Assembly: GCA_965247975.1 (NCBI GenBank)
Contig: OZ252050.1
Coordinates: 2,108,001 to 2,172,000, forward strand
DNA from: Taishania sp965247975
Lineage (GTDB): Bacteria > Bacteroidota > Bacteroidia > Flavobacteriales_D > Crocinitomicaceae
Direction of reading: 5' to 3'
Length of the DNA stretch: 64,000 bases
Shown here: in pieces, positions 42,449 to 51,897 of the stretch
How positions within the stretch are numbered: position 1 is the stretch's first letter
How the letters are laid out: every line of letters starts with the position of its first letter
The notes under the pieces: generated by a model
Databases searched by the model: none
Told to the model about the DNA's origin: nothing
What the model saw: the letters and a program-made list of their open reading frames with translations, nothing else
Position numbers and translations under genes: made by a program

Positions 42449-44683
42449 ATGGAAAGTACAACACAACAAGTCGCAACGTTAGAGCAAGCAGTAGAATTGG
42501 GTTTGCGCCCAGATGAATTTGAAATGATCAAAGAAATTTTGGGAAGAACACCAAATTTCACTGAAACGGCTGTCTATTCAGTCATGTGGTCTGAACATTG
42601 TTCGTATAAAAATTCTATTTATTGGTTGAAACAATTGCCAAAAGATGGTCCACACATGCTTGTAAAAGCTGGAGAAGAAAACGCAGGACTTGTTGATATT
42701 GGTAACGGTTTGGGTTGTGTATTTAAAATAGAATCGCACAATCATCCTTCTGCGTTGGAGCCTTATCAAGGTGCTGCAACAGGAGTTGGAGGAATCAATC
42801 GGGATATTTTCACGATGGGAGCACGACCAATTGCTCAATTAAATTCATTGCGTTTTGGTGATATTGACAAAGATAGAACGAAATGGTTGGTGAAAGGTGT
42901 TGTCAAAGGAATTGGCGACTACGGAAATGCTTTTGGAATTCCAATTGTTGGTGGTGAAGTGTTTTTCGATGAATCTTACAATACAAATCCGCTTGTAAAT
43001 GCATTTTCAGCGGGAATTATTGATACAAAAAAAGTGATTTCAGCTAAATCAAAAGGTCCAGGAAATCCAGTGTTTATTGTGGGGTCTGCCACCGGAAAAG
43101 ATGGAATTGCTGGAGCTGCCTTCGCTTCGAAAGACATTACGGAAGATTCTGCGTCTGATTTGCCTTCTGTTCAAGTAGGTGACCCTTTCATGGAAAAATT
43201 ATTATTGGAAGCAACCATGGAATTGGCTGAAACAGATGCTATTGTTGGAATGCAAGACATGGGTGCCGCTGGAATTACTTGTTCTTCCTGCGAAATGAGT
43301 GCAGCAGGTGGAGTAGGAATGGATGTGCATTTGGACAGAGTTCCAACACGTCAAGAGAATATGTTGCCGTATGAAATTCTTTTGTCTGAATCGCAAGAAC
43401 GTATGTTGGTTGTAGTTCAAAAAGGAAAAGAAAGTGTTGTAAAAGCTATTTTTGATAAGTGGGATTTACATGCTGAAGAAATCGGTGTTGTGACAGATTC
43501 TGAACGTGTACGCTATTTCATGCATGGTGAATTGGTTGGCGATGTACCTGCTGAATCGCTTGTGCTTGGTGGTGGAGCACCGCAATACCAACGTGAGTAT
43601 TCTGAACCAGCTTATTACCAAGAATACAAAAAATTTGACATCAATTCAATCAAAGAACCATCTGATTTAAAGGCAGTTGGTGACTTTTTATTGCAACATC
43701 CAAATATCGCTTCAAAACGTTGGGTGTATGAGCAATACGATTCAATGGTTGGAACTAAAACGATGACCACAAATCGTCCTTCGGATGCTGCTATTGTTAG
43801 TATCAAAGGAACGAATAGAGCTTTAGCCATGACAGTAGATTGCAATTCGCGTTACGTGAATGCTGATCCTGAGGTCGGGACAATGATTGCCGTTTCAGAA
43901 GCTGCGCGAAACATTGTGTGTGCGGGCGGAATTCCAAGTGCAATTACAAATTGTTTGAATTTTGGAAATCCATACAATCCAGAATCTTATTGGCAATTTG
44001 TTGGTGCAATCAAAGGAATGTCTGCAGCTTGTTTGAAATTTGAAACGCCAGTTACAGGTGGAAATGTTTCGTTTTACAATCAAACTTCGATCAATGGAGT
44101 GGAAGTTCCTGTATTTCCGACGCCAACGATTGGTATGATTGGTTTGATGGACGATACAGATAATATGATGACCTTGGATTTTAAATACAAAGGGGATTTG
44201 ATCTTTGTGCTTGGAGAATGCAAGGAAGATATTTCTTCGTCTGAATATTTGAGTTCTTACCACAAAGTGAAAGCATCTCCTGCGCCGAATTTTGATTTAG
44301 AGAAAGAATTTGCGCTTCACGAAACGATCAAAGAATTAATTCAATCGAAAATTGTTAATGCAGTTCACGATATTTCGGACGGTGGATTGTACGTAACCTT
44401 GGTTGAAATGGGAATGCCCCGAGGACTTGGGTTCGACATTGAAGCAGATGGCGAAATTCGATTGGATGCCTATTTATTCGGCGAAGGACAAGGAAGAGCT
44501 GTTGTGACCGTGAACGAAGATGAAGAAGATAAATTTATTGAATTCATGCTTGATGCCAAAACACCAGCAACTTTGTTGGGTCATGTTACCAAAGGAAAAA
44601 TGGTGATTGATGGAGAATCTTACGGTTTTATTGACGAAGCGAAGAAATTGTATGACGAAGCGCTAGGGAAGAGATTGAAGTGA
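42449..44683 (+). CDS. purL: Phosphoribosylformylglycinamidine synthase subunit PurL
   Basis: A 744-aa small-type FGAM synthase II subunit, which converts FGAR, ATP and glutamine-derived ammonia to FGAM in purine synthesis. It has the N-terminal signature MWSEHCSYKNS, the GCVFKIESHNHPSALEPYQGA nucleotide loop (quoted part only), the PIVGGEVFFD segment, VGMQDMGAAGITCSS, and the C-terminal repeats NCLNFGNPYNPE and HDISDGG. The full length is complete for the small-subunit type, which works with separate PurQ and PurS. It is a single gene with a good promoter. Confidence 0.95.
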   Translation: MESTTQQVATLEQAVELGLRPDEFEMIKEILGRTPNFTETAVYSVMWSEHCSYKNSIYWLKQLPKDGPHMLVKAGEENAGLVDIGNGLGCVFKIESHNHPSALEPYQGAATGVGGINRDIFTMGARPIAQLNSLRFGDIDKDRTKWLVKGVVKGIGDYGNAFGIPIVGGEVFFDESYNTNPLVNAFSAGIIDTKKVISAKSKGPGNPVFIVGSATGKDGIAGAAFASKDITEDSASDLPSVQVGDPFMEKLLLEATMELAETDAIVGMQDMGAAGITCSSCEMSAAGGVGMDVHLDRVPTRQENMLPYEILLSESQERMLVVVQKGKESVVKAIFDKWDLHAEEIGVVTDSERVRYFMHGELVGDVPAESLVLGGGAPQYQREYSEPAYYQEYKKFDINSIKEPSDLKAVGDFLLQHPNIASKRWVYEQYDSMVGTKTMTTNRPSDAAIVSIKGTNRALAMTVDCNSRYVNADPEVGTMIAVSEAARNIVCAGGIPSAITNCLNFGNPYNPESYWQFVGAIKGMSAACLKFETPVTGGNVSFYNQTSINGVEVPVFPTPTIGMIGLMDDTDNMMTLDFKYKGDLIFVLGECKEDISSSEYLSSYHKVKASPAPNFDLEKEFALHETIKELIQSKIVNAVHDISDGGLYVTLVEMGMPRGLGFDIEADGEIRLDAYLFGEGQGRAVVTVNEDEEDKFIEFMLDAKTPATLLGHVTKGKMVIDGESYGFIDEAKKLYDEALGKRLK

Positions 44684-44768
44684 GTTTTATAAACGCAATT
44701 AAAAACGTTGTTTAGATTAATCTGAGTTTAATGCCCCGTTTAAAAGTGTTCTAGTTCTATTTTTAAAT

Positions 44769-45062
44769 ATGAAAAAATATTTTGTTTTATTTAGTATTTG
44801 TCTAATGCTTACTTCATGTAACAAAAATTATTGTGAGGGAGGTGTAAAGGCCGTATTTCAAGATGAAACAGGATTAGATGGTTGCGGTATGCTTATAAAA
44901 TTGAAAAATGGTAAATTTCTTGAACCAAAGAACTTAGCTGATTTTGATGTAAATCCACCCAACGGTCAAAAAATATGGGTAAGTTATCATTTAGCTGAAA
45001 GTGGAGTAAGTACTTGTATGGTTGGTGATTTGGTAGTCGTTGATTGCTTGACGAATAGATAA
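44769..45062 (+). CDS. Small hypothetical lipoprotein
   Basis: A 97-aa protein with lipobox LMLTSC (Cys at about residue 17). The mature part has six more cysteines or strand-turn motifs (YCEGGVKAV, GLDGCGML, STCMVGDLVVVDC), suggesting a small disulfide-bonded beta domain. The fold may be OB-like; no family recognised. Single gene, 85 bases after purL. Confidence 0.6.
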   Translation: MKKYFVLFSICLMLTSCNKNYCEGGVKAVFQDETGLDGCGMLIKLKNGKFLEPKNLADFDVNPPNGQKIWVSYHLAESGVSTCMVGDLVVVDCLTNR

Positions 45063-45166
45063 ATTCAGGTGCTTATTTTTTATTCTAAATAATTTCAAAA
45101 TCACTCTTTAATCCCAATTTATCCAATAATTTTCACTAATTTTCCGCTTTAATTTTTATCCAAACT

Positions 45167-45832
45167 ATGGAGTATAATACAACTCGAGGACCTTTGATGC
45201 TTCCTGAATACGGCAGAAATGTTCAAAACATGATTCGTCATGCAATGGAACTCGGAGATAGAGAAGAAAGAAACCGTGCTGCTCAAGCGATTATAGAAGT
45301 GATGGGGCAATTGAATCCGCATTTAAGAGATGTGGACGATTACCGTCATAAATTGTGGACACATTTATTTGTGATGTCTGATTTTAAATTAGATGTTGAT
45401 TCACCATACGAAATTCCAAAACCTGAGTCGTTGACAGAAAAGCCAGATATCATGGAATATCCATCGAGCAAAATTCGATTTGGACATTACGGGAAATACA
45501 CACAAAAAATTCTCGAAAATGCCCATGACATGAAAGATGCCGATGAGAGAGAATACTTGAAACGAAACATGGCCAATTTTATGAAGTACCAATTTCTTGC
45601 TCATAACAATGCTGCTGTTGAAAATAGTGTGATCGCAAATCAGTTGAAAGAACTTTCAAATGGAAGTTTGGAAATTGAAAATCCAGAAGAATTAGTGAGT
45701 ACAAATTCGCTGTTGAAACAAATTGGAATCGCGCAAGCTCAAAACCAGCGTCAGAATAATAACGGCAAGAAGAAATACGGTTCTAACAATCAGAACAACC
45801 AAAACAATCCGAAACGCAAATTCAAAAAATAA
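45167..45832 (+). CDS. DUF4290 domain-containing protein
   Basis: A 221-aa cytoplasmic protein of a Bacteroidota-specific family (DUF4290). It opens MEYNTTRGPLMLPEYGRNVQ and is alpha-helical up to ~residue 190, with the conserved blocks RDVDDYRHKLWTHLF and KIRFGHYGKYTQ. The last ~30 residues are a basic, Asn/Gln/Lys-rich tail. It is the first gene of an operon with murA, 6 bases upstream of it. The function is unknown; the conserved linkage to murA hints at an envelope role. Confidence 0.85.
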   Translation: MEYNTTRGPLMLPEYGRNVQNMIRHAMELGDREERNRAAQAIIEVMGQLNPHLRDVDDYRHKLWTHLFVMSDFKLDVDSPYEIPKPESLTEKPDIMEYPSSKIRFGHYGKYTQKILENAHDMKDADEREYLKRNMANFMKYQFLAHNNAAVENSVIANQLKELSNGSLEIENPEELVSTNSLLKQIGIAQAQNQRQNNNGKKKYGSNNQNNQNNPKRKFKK

Positions 45833-45838
45833 TTGTAA

Positions 45839-47146
45839 ATGGCTTCTTTTGAAATCAACGGAGGAAAACAACTAAAAGGTGAATTGACACCTCAAGGTGC
45901 TAAAAACGAAGCGCTTCAGGTGTTGTGTGCCCCATTATTGACCGCTGAAAAAGTAACAATCTCAAATATTCCAGATATTATCGATGTCAACAAACTCATG
46001 AATCTCTTGCAGATGATGGGCGTGAACATCGAAAAAGTAGAAAAAGGAACATTTATTTTTCAAGCGAAAGATATTGATTTGGAATATCTTAAATCAGAAG
46101 ATTTCAAGAAAAGAGCTGGTTCTTTGCGTGGATCCATCATGATTGTTGGTCCACTTTTAGCACGATTTGGACAAGGATTTATTCCAAAACCGGGAGGAGA
46201 CAAAATTGGACGAAGAAGGTTGGACACTCATTTCGAAGGATTTCAATCGCTTGGCGCAAAGTTTAATTACGATGCTGGCGAACATTTTTATTCGGTTGAA
46301 GCAAAAAAATTAAAAGGAGCTTTTATTCACTTGGATGAAGCTTCCGTAACTGGAACTGCTAATATTTTGATGGCCGCTGTCATGGCGGAAGGAGAAACAA
46401 CGATTTACAATGCAGCTTGCGAACCTTATTTGCAACAGTTGTGTAAAATGTTAAACTCCATGGGGGCGAAAATTTCGGGTATAAGCTCGAATATGCTTAA
46501 AATTGAAGGAGTAAAAACGTTGAATGGATGTTACCATCGCATTCTTCCTGACATGATTGAAATTGGCAGTTTTATTGGTTTGGCGGCGATGACAAAATCT
46601 GAAATTACCATCAAAGATGTAAGTTGGGAAAATCTAGGAGTCATTCCAAGCGTTTTTCGAAAATTGGGAATAAAATTAGAGCAAAAAGGGGACGATATTT
46701 TTGTTCCAGCGCAAGATAGTTATGAAATTGAAACATTCATCGATGGCTCGATTTTAACCATTGCGGATGCGCCATGGCCAGGATTTACTCCAGATTTATT
46801 GTCCATCGTGTTGGTTGTTGCTACTCAAGCCAAAGGATCAGTTTTGATTCATCAAAAAATGTTTGAATCACGTTTGTTTTTCGTAGATAAATTGATTGAC
46901 ATGGGCGCTCAAATTATTTTGTGTGATCCACACAGAGCTACTGTGATTGGTTTGGATCGGAAATATCCGCTTCGTGGCATTCAAATGACTTCGCCAGATA
47001 TTCGTGCTGGTGTTTCCTTGCTGATTGCAGCGCTTTCGGCGAATGGAAAAAGTGTGATTCATAACATTGAGCAAATTGATCGCGGTTATCAAGATATTGA
47101 ATTCAGATTGAACAACATAGGTGCAGACATTAAAAGAATAGGTTGA
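45839..47146 (+). CDS. murA: UDP-N-acetylglucosamine 1-carboxyvinyltransferase (Cys-to-Asp)
   Basis: A 435-aa cytosolic enzyme that transfers enolpyruvate from PEP to UDP-GlcNAc, the first committed step of peptidoglycan synthesis. It has the N-terminal PQGAKNEALQVLCAPLL and the GSIMIVGPLLARFGQG block. The loop PGGDKIGRRRLDTH has Asp121 at the position of the catalytic Cys115 of E. coli MurA. Asp at this position is known in other bacteria to keep activity and to give resistance to fosfomycin. The C-terminal VIHNIEQIDRGY block is intact. It overlaps the TlpA-like gene by 1 base (TGATG). Confidence 0.95.
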   Translation: MASFEINGGKQLKGELTPQGAKNEALQVLCAPLLTAEKVTISNIPDIIDVNKLMNLLQMMGVNIEKVEKGTFIFQAKDIDLEYLKSEDFKKRAGSLRGSIMIVGPLLARFGQGFIPKPGGDKIGRRRLDTHFEGFQSLGAKFNYDAGEHFYSVEAKKLKGAFIHLDEASVTGTANILMAAVMAEGETTIYNAACEPYLQQLCKMLNSMGAKISGISSNMLKIEGVKTLNGCYHRILPDMIEIGSFIGLAAMTKSEITIKDVSWENLGVIPSVFRKLGIKLEQKGDDIFVPAQDSYEIETFIDGSILTIADAPWPGFTPDLLSIVLVVATQAKGSVLIHQKMFESRLFFVDKLIDMGAQIILCDPHRATVIGLDRKYPLRGIQMTSPDIRAGVSLLIAALSANGKSVIHNIEQIDRGYQDIEFRLNNIGADIKRIG

Positions 47147-47649
47147 TGAAAATAGCAGTGTTTTTTGTAGGATTAGTTTTTGTTTTTAGCAGTTTTCTTG
47201 CTCCTGGGAAACCAAAAGTAGGTGAAATTGCTCCAGATATCGAGTTGGTTGGTACGAATGGAAAAGTCGTTAAACTTTCTTCGCTGAAAGGTAAAATGGT
47301 GTTGATTGATTTTTGGGCTTCATGGTGTGGACCTTGTCGAAAAGAAAATCCAAATGTGGTAGAGGCATACAAAAAATACAAATCTTCCAAGTTCAAAACT
47401 GGTAAAGGATTTGAGGTGTATTCCATTTCATTAGATCGCGAAGAAACACCTTGGATTGAGGCAATACAAAAAGATGGATTGGTTTGGAAATCTCACGGAT
47501 GGGACAAAGAGGGAACTGCTTCAAAAGCATATTCGGTAAGTTCAATTCCTTCTGGTTTCTTAATCGATGGCAAACAAAAAATTGTGGCATTAGGCAATGA
47601 TTTGCGTGGATTGGGATTGCACATTGCACTTGATGCGCAGTTGAAATAA
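47146..47649 (+). CDS. TlpA-like thioredoxin-fold protein
   Basis: A 167-aa exported redoxin. An N-terminal signal or anchor (about 1-18) is followed by the usual VGEIAPDIELVGTNGKVVKL start and the redox motif CGPC in FWASWCGPCRKENP (about 62-65). The later SSIPSGFLIDGKQKIVA carries the cis-Pro segment. The ATG at 47146 overlaps the murA stop by one base; a TTG one codon earlier is possible but unlikely. It probably serves as a periplasmic thiol reductase. Confidence 0.85.
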   Translation: MKIAVFFVGLVFVFSSFLAPGKPKVGEIAPDIELVGTNGKVVKLSSLKGKMVLIDFWASWCGPCRKENPNVVEAYKKYKSSKFKTGKGFEVYSISLDREETPWIEAIQKDGLVWKSHGWDKEGTASKAYSVSSIPSGFLIDGKQKIVALGNDLRGLGLHIALDAQLK

Positions 47650-47658
47650 GTTACTTTC

Positions 47659-49407
47659 ATGCCGAAGAAATTCTATAAAAGACCGATTTTTTGGTTTCTA
47701 CTTTTCTTCGTGCTCTTTGGATTTTACAAAAATGCATCCATAACCGGATTTCAGAACAAAACGATTTATTCCGATGGTCGCGGGTATTATGCTTATCTTC
47801 CTGCTTACTTTATCTACAACGATCCAACGTTCGCAGCATCAATGAAAGCTGAAAACAAGCAGCTAGGAAGTGAACTAAATTCTCAATATTACATCTTTAA
47901 AAATCAAAAAGGGCGTTATTTCAACAAATATTTCCCAGGTGTAGCCGTAATGCAATTGCCTTTCTTTGCTGGTGCTAGTGCACTCACGTGGATAGCTGGA
48001 AAACCAGTTACTGGCTATTCAAATACCTTTTCAAATTTCTTTTACTTGGGACATTTGTTTTATTCTGTATTTGGTATTCTCCTGTTTTTATCTTGCCTGA
48101 AGCAATTCTTTCCTAATGCGAAAAACTTGGAATGGATTGTCATTTTGAGCATTATCGCAACTCCGCTCTTTTATTACATGCTTGAAATACCTTTGTCTCA
48201 TAGCTATACATTTTTCTTGTTTGGTCTGTTCACTTGGTTGATTTTAAAGCTGAAAGTTAAATTTAGTCTGCGGTTCTTTTTCTTTTTAGGTTTGGTTTTG
48301 GGTTTAATTGCGATTACGCGACCTACAAACGTAATGGTTGTTTTAGCAATTCCCTTGATTTTGGGAAGTTCGACAAGTACGATTTTGTTTTTCAAAAATG
48401 TTTTCAGTAAAAAATTAATGTACCTGTCAGTTGGATTTATAGGGTTTGCCTGTATGCTTTTTGTGTTGCTCGTTCTTTTGAAATGGCAATCTGGTGAATG
48501 GCTTTTTTGGCCCTATAATGGAGAAGGTTTTAATTGGACAAATCCAATGATTTGGCAATCATTATTAAGCTTCCGAGCAGGAATTGTGATGCAAAGTCCT
48601 ATTATTTTAGTGTCATTTATTGGAGTATTGGTCTACTTTAAACAAAATCGATTTCAAGCTTTTTGGTGGTGTGTGTTTTTCGCCATAAATCTCTACATTA
48701 TTTCAGCGTGGTGGTGCTGGGATTATGCATCCTTGTTCGGAAGTAGACCATTCACAGAACTCTTTTTCTTCTTGCTAATTCCAATCTTCTGGTTGGCTGA
48801 AAAATACTGGAAACCAACCATGTATGCATTAGGCTTTTTTGCCCTTTTGGGAACCGTTCGCTACTTACAAGTAACTGAAGGATATATGCCAGATCAGCGC
48901 TTTACAAAATCCAATTATTTCAGCAGCCTTGCCTTTTGGAAATCAGAAAACTATGATCGCTGGGTTTTTACCGAAGCCTGTGAACCATTTGGAACAAAAG
49001 TAAAAAGTGAAGTGTTAATGACTGAAAACAAAGTGGTTAATGTCGATGCGAATGACGTTTTTGCGCTCACCTCGGAAAAGGAAATTAATCCAAATCACTT
49101 AGATGCGCGTTTGTTTGTGACTGTATCGCTTGAAAAATGGATGGAATATGTTCCGATGAAAGATGTTTTGATTGTCATTGATGCGTATAACACGGAAACG
49201 AACGCACGTTGTTACTTAACTCAACCCTTGTTCAATGATCGTTACGAAGCACATAAGTCTTGGGAAAAGTTAGTGTTTTCAGAATTCGTTCAAGATAATT
49301 TTTCAGAATGTAATAGAATCAAAGTGTACATCTGGAACCAAGGTCAAAATACCTTCAAAATACGCAATTTCAGAGCAGTTTTGGATGAATACCGTGTTGT
49401 CGATTAA
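47659..49407 (+). CDS. Polytopic membrane protein (GT-C-like)
   Basis: A 582-aa protein with about 10-11 membrane helices (from about 10-28 up to ~400) and a C-terminal extracytoplasmic beta-rich domain (about 430-582). The first loop has an acidic motif (IYSDGRGYYAYLPAYF) as in GT-C glycosyltransferases that use lipid-linked sugars. No family recognised with certainty, and no other catalytic residue stands out. It lies 9 bases after the TlpA-like gene, completing a four-gene unit with murA. An envelope-glycan role is possible. Confidence 0.65.
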   Translation: MPKKFYKRPIFWFLLFFVLFGFYKNASITGFQNKTIYSDGRGYYAYLPAYFIYNDPTFAASMKAENKQLGSELNSQYYIFKNQKGRYFNKYFPGVAVMQLPFFAGASALTWIAGKPVTGYSNTFSNFFYLGHLFYSVFGILLFLSCLKQFFPNAKNLEWIVILSIIATPLFYYMLEIPLSHSYTFFLFGLFTWLILKLKVKFSLRFFFFLGLVLGLIAITRPTNVMVVLAIPLILGSSTSTILFFKNVFSKKLMYLSVGFIGFACMLFVLLVLLKWQSGEWLFWPYNGEGFNWTNPMIWQSLLSFRAGIVMQSPIILVSFIGVLVYFKQNRFQAFWWCVFFAINLYIISAWWCWDYASLFGSRPFTELFFFLLIPIFWLAEKYWKPTMYALGFFALLGTVRYLQVTEGYMPDQRFTKSNYFSSLAFWKSENYDRWVFTEACEPFGTKVKSEVLMTENKVVNVDANDVFALTSEKEINPNHLDARLFVTVSLEKWMEYVPMKDVLIVIDAYNTETNARCYLTQPLFNDRYEAHKSWEKLVFSEFVQDNFSECNRIKVYIWNQGQNTFKIRNFRAVLDEYRVVD

Positions 49408-49505
49408 TTGCCACCATTGAAAATCACTTTTGAATGTGATGTATTTACCTTATTAAAACGTAATTAACCGAAATTTTTCTTGTAATACCATCGCTGTTCA
49501 GCACT

Positions 49506-50069
49506 TTAACACTCAAATTGATAGCATTCGTTTTCCCTCCCTTTTTTTACTAAATCTATTGCTTTTTCAGAGAATGTTTGGGTCATTCCAGTTTCGCATA
49601 AGCCGTCAACACATATTTCCCAATCAACAATTTGAAAATTGGATTTCAACAGCAAACAATTGTTGTAGTGAATACTCAATGGGCTTTTTAATTCATCCAA
49701 GGTAATTTCCGAACCTGCTTCTTTCTGACCAACAAAAACCATCGGAGCTGGTAAGTTTTGTACTTTAAATGTTTGTTTGAATTCTTTGGAAGGATCTAAC
49801 TTGGAAGATGCGACTAATGTAGCTGTTTTTGAGTTTCCAGTTTTGATAATAAGATTTCCATCTTTACGATCAATAATCTCACATTCTACACATTTAAATG
49901 TGAGTTCATCAATAGGAGTTGTCCCCAGCGAAATAGCGATTGAGTTTTCAAATCCACGGTATAATACTTGCTCTTGACTGTTGTGTTGCACTACTAAATA
50001 TTGACCAAAACAACTCATAGTTGAACTTGCTAAAAGAACAAAAAGCGAAAGTTTTACTAAATTTTTCAT
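49506..50069 (-). CDS. GldM C-terminal-domain-like exported protein
   Basis: A 187-aa protein with a signal peptide (about 1-21, ending CFGQ). The mature part begins LVVQHNSQEQVLYRGFENSI, close in pattern to the YRGxxNxIxI strand of GldM C-terminal beta domains of the type IX secretion motor. Later blocks are FKCVECEI and PAPMVFVGQKEAGSE, again GldM-like. The long coiled or transmembrane part of GldM is absent. It could be a stand-alone GldM-type beta domain. Single gene, next to the repeat array. Confidence 0.55.
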   Translation of the reverse strand: MKNLVKLSLFVLLASSTMSCFGQYLVVQHNSQEQVLYRGFENSIAISLGTTPIDELTFKCVECEIIDRKDGNLIIKTGNSKTATLVASSKLDPSKEFKQTFKVQNLPAPMVFVGQKEAGSEITLDELKSPLSIHYNNCLLLKSNFQIVDWEICVDGLCETGMTQTFSEKAIDLVKKGRENECYQFEC

Positions 50070-50223
50070 GATTACTAAATTTATGATTTAATTGTAGAAT
50101 GCATATCAATTTAAAAGTAACAAAGTTGTTTAAAATATATTCTTTTAATCGCAGCTAAATGGTATTGAAAAAGGTGTTAATGTTGAAGAAGAAATTCGTT
50201 TATTTTGGGCTACAAGTCAATAA

Positions 50224-51045
50224 AATCAGACTGTTCACTAAAAAATTAAATTTTTAAACGAATAATTTTTTTGGTCAATTTCATGAAATGCTGGAATCAG
50301 AGAGGTTATTTGGTTCATTGTAGAAAGGTTATTGTGCCCTGAAAGACACTGAAATCAGACTGTTCACTAAAAAATTAAATTTTTAAACGATTAAAATTTT
50401 AGATCAATATCGTGGAATGCTGGAATCGAGGAAGTTTTTAGGCTTGTAACCGAGATGTTAGTCACGCTAAAAGCCAATGAAATCAGACTGTTCACTAAAA
50501 AATTAAATTTTTAAACGAATAATTTTTTTGGTCAATTTCATGAAATGCTGGAATCGGGGAGGTTTTTTGGTTCATTGTAGAAAGGTTATTGTGCCCTGAA
50601 AGACACTGAAATCAGACTGTTCACTAAAAAATTAAATTTTTAAACGATTAAAATTTTAGATCAATATCGTGGAATGCTGGAATCGAGGAAGTTTTTAGGC
50701 TTGTAACCGAGATGTTAGTCACGCTAAAAGCCAATGAAATCAGACTGTTCACTAAAAAATTATTTTTTTAAATTTTTAAATGTTTAAATTTTTTGGTCAA
50801 TTTCGTGAAATGCTGGAATCAAGGAGGTTATTTGGTTCATTGTAGCGAGGTTATTCGCTCTGAAAGGCACTGAAATCAGACTGTTCACTAAAAAATTAAA
50901 TTTTTAAACGAATAAAATTTTAGATCAATATCGTGGAATGCGGGAATCGGGGAGGTTTTTGTGCTTGTAACCGAGATGTTAGTCACGCTACAAGCCAATG
51001 AAATCAGACTGTTCACTAAAAACATAGTTTTTTAAACTTTTATTT
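50224..51045. repeat. Non-coding tandem array of ~128-bp units, A-B alternating
   Basis: Seven cores AATCAGACTGTTCACT start at 50224, 50353, 50481, 50610, 50738, 50874 and 51002 (spacing 129, 128, 129, 128, 136, 128). Units 1, 3, 5 are type A and 2, 4, 6 type B. Units 2 and 4 are identical over 128 bases, and 1 and 3 differ at 3 of 129. Each unit runs core, A/T-rich tract, GAAATGCTGGAATC or GGAATGCTGGAATC block, then a hairpin just before the next core (A: TTCATTGT / ACACTGAA; B: GGCTT / AAGCC, in unit 6 GCTTGTA / TACAAGC). Part of a degraded unit precedes the first core (~50201). No reading frame runs through it. The surrounding gap 50070-51265 holds nothing else apart from the grpE upstream region. 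Confidence 0.92.
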
Positions 51046-51265
51046 TTTTAGGGCGTTCAAAAAAACACGCTGAAAATCGTTGAACAACACTAAAATTACA
51101 AACCGCAAAAGAATTAATTTCGGAATGGGTTTAACGTTCAATTTACCCTAAACTGTCAATAAATCATAGAATGTCAGTACAATTAAAGAAATTTCTGACA
51201 ACATGTCCGAGAATTTGAATTGGCAAAATCTTTGACATTCATCGGTGACCAAAAAATGTAACAAA

Positions 51266-51829
51266 ATGTCTGACGAAAAAGAAGTTAAAAATACAGATAA
51301 CGAACAACTCGCGGAGGAAACTCCTTCGATGGAAAATGAGCAATCTGAATCAGCGGAAGAAACACAAGATACAACAGAGTCAAAAGAACTTTCTGCCGAA
51401 GAAAAATATGCCGATTTGAATGATCGTTTCATGCGTTTGTATGCAGAATTTGATAATTTCCGTCGAAGAACAAACAAAGAAAAATTGGACATTATTTCGA
51501 ATGCCAATGCTGGTGTTTTGAAGGATATTATTCCTATTTTGGATGATTTTGAACGTGCAATTCTGAACAACGAAAATGTAACTGATATTGATGCGGTTAA
51601 AGAAGGTTTTAATTTGATTTTCAACAAGACAAAAGGCTTACTTGAAAGCAAAGGTTTAAAACAAATGAACGCAAAAGGCGAAGTGTTTGACAGTGAGTTA
51701 CACGAGGCAATTGCCAATGTTCCAGCTCCATCTGACGATTTGAAAGGAAAAGTAATTGATGATGTTGAGAAAGGTTATTTTTTAAATGATAAAGTGATTC
51801 GATTCGCAAAAGTGGTTGTGGGTCAATAA
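51266..51829 (+). CDS. grpE: GrpE nucleotide exchange factor
   Basis: A 187-aa co-chaperone that drives ADP release from DnaK. An acidic N-terminal tail (about 1-50) is followed by a coiled-coil (YADLNDRFMRLYAEFDNFRRR) and the beta-wing (GEVFDSELHEAIANVP). The closing YFLNDKVIRFAKVVVG is diagnostic. ATG 51266 (MSDEKE) is preferred to a GTG seven codons earlier, which would add a basic MTKKCNK. It is followed 68 bases later by dnaJ. Confidence 0.95.
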   Translation: MSDEKEVKNTDNEQLAEETPSMENEQSESAEETQDTTESKELSAEEKYADLNDRFMRLYAEFDNFRRRTNKEKLDIISNANAGVLKDIIPILDDFERAILNNENVTDIDAVKEGFNLIFNKTKGLLESKGLKQMNAKGEVFDSELHEAIANVPAPSDDLKGKVIDDVEKGYFLNDKVIRFAKVVVGQ

Positions 51830-51897
51830 ATTTGACGAAGGCGTAGATGGCTAAGGCACTCAAAGCCAAAATTCTGAGTCAAGTCTAAATAAATTAT

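Noticed and set aside
43895..44263. Minus-strand 122-codon reading frame within purL
   Set aside because: It is antisense to the conserved PurL sequence and shows no family likeness.
50224..51045. CRISPR array
   Set aside because: The sequences between cores are not unique spacers but two alternating ~110-bp types, far longer than spacers, and no cas gene is present.
50224..51045. Integron attC sites or VCR-like cassettes
   Set aside because: The unit length is similar, but no RYYYAAC/GTTRRRY box pair was found, no cassette reading frames lie between units, and no integrase is near.
51245..51265. Longer GrpE from GTG at 51245
   Set aside because: It adds seven residues that no GrpE needs; the ATG at 51266 gives the expected acidic start.
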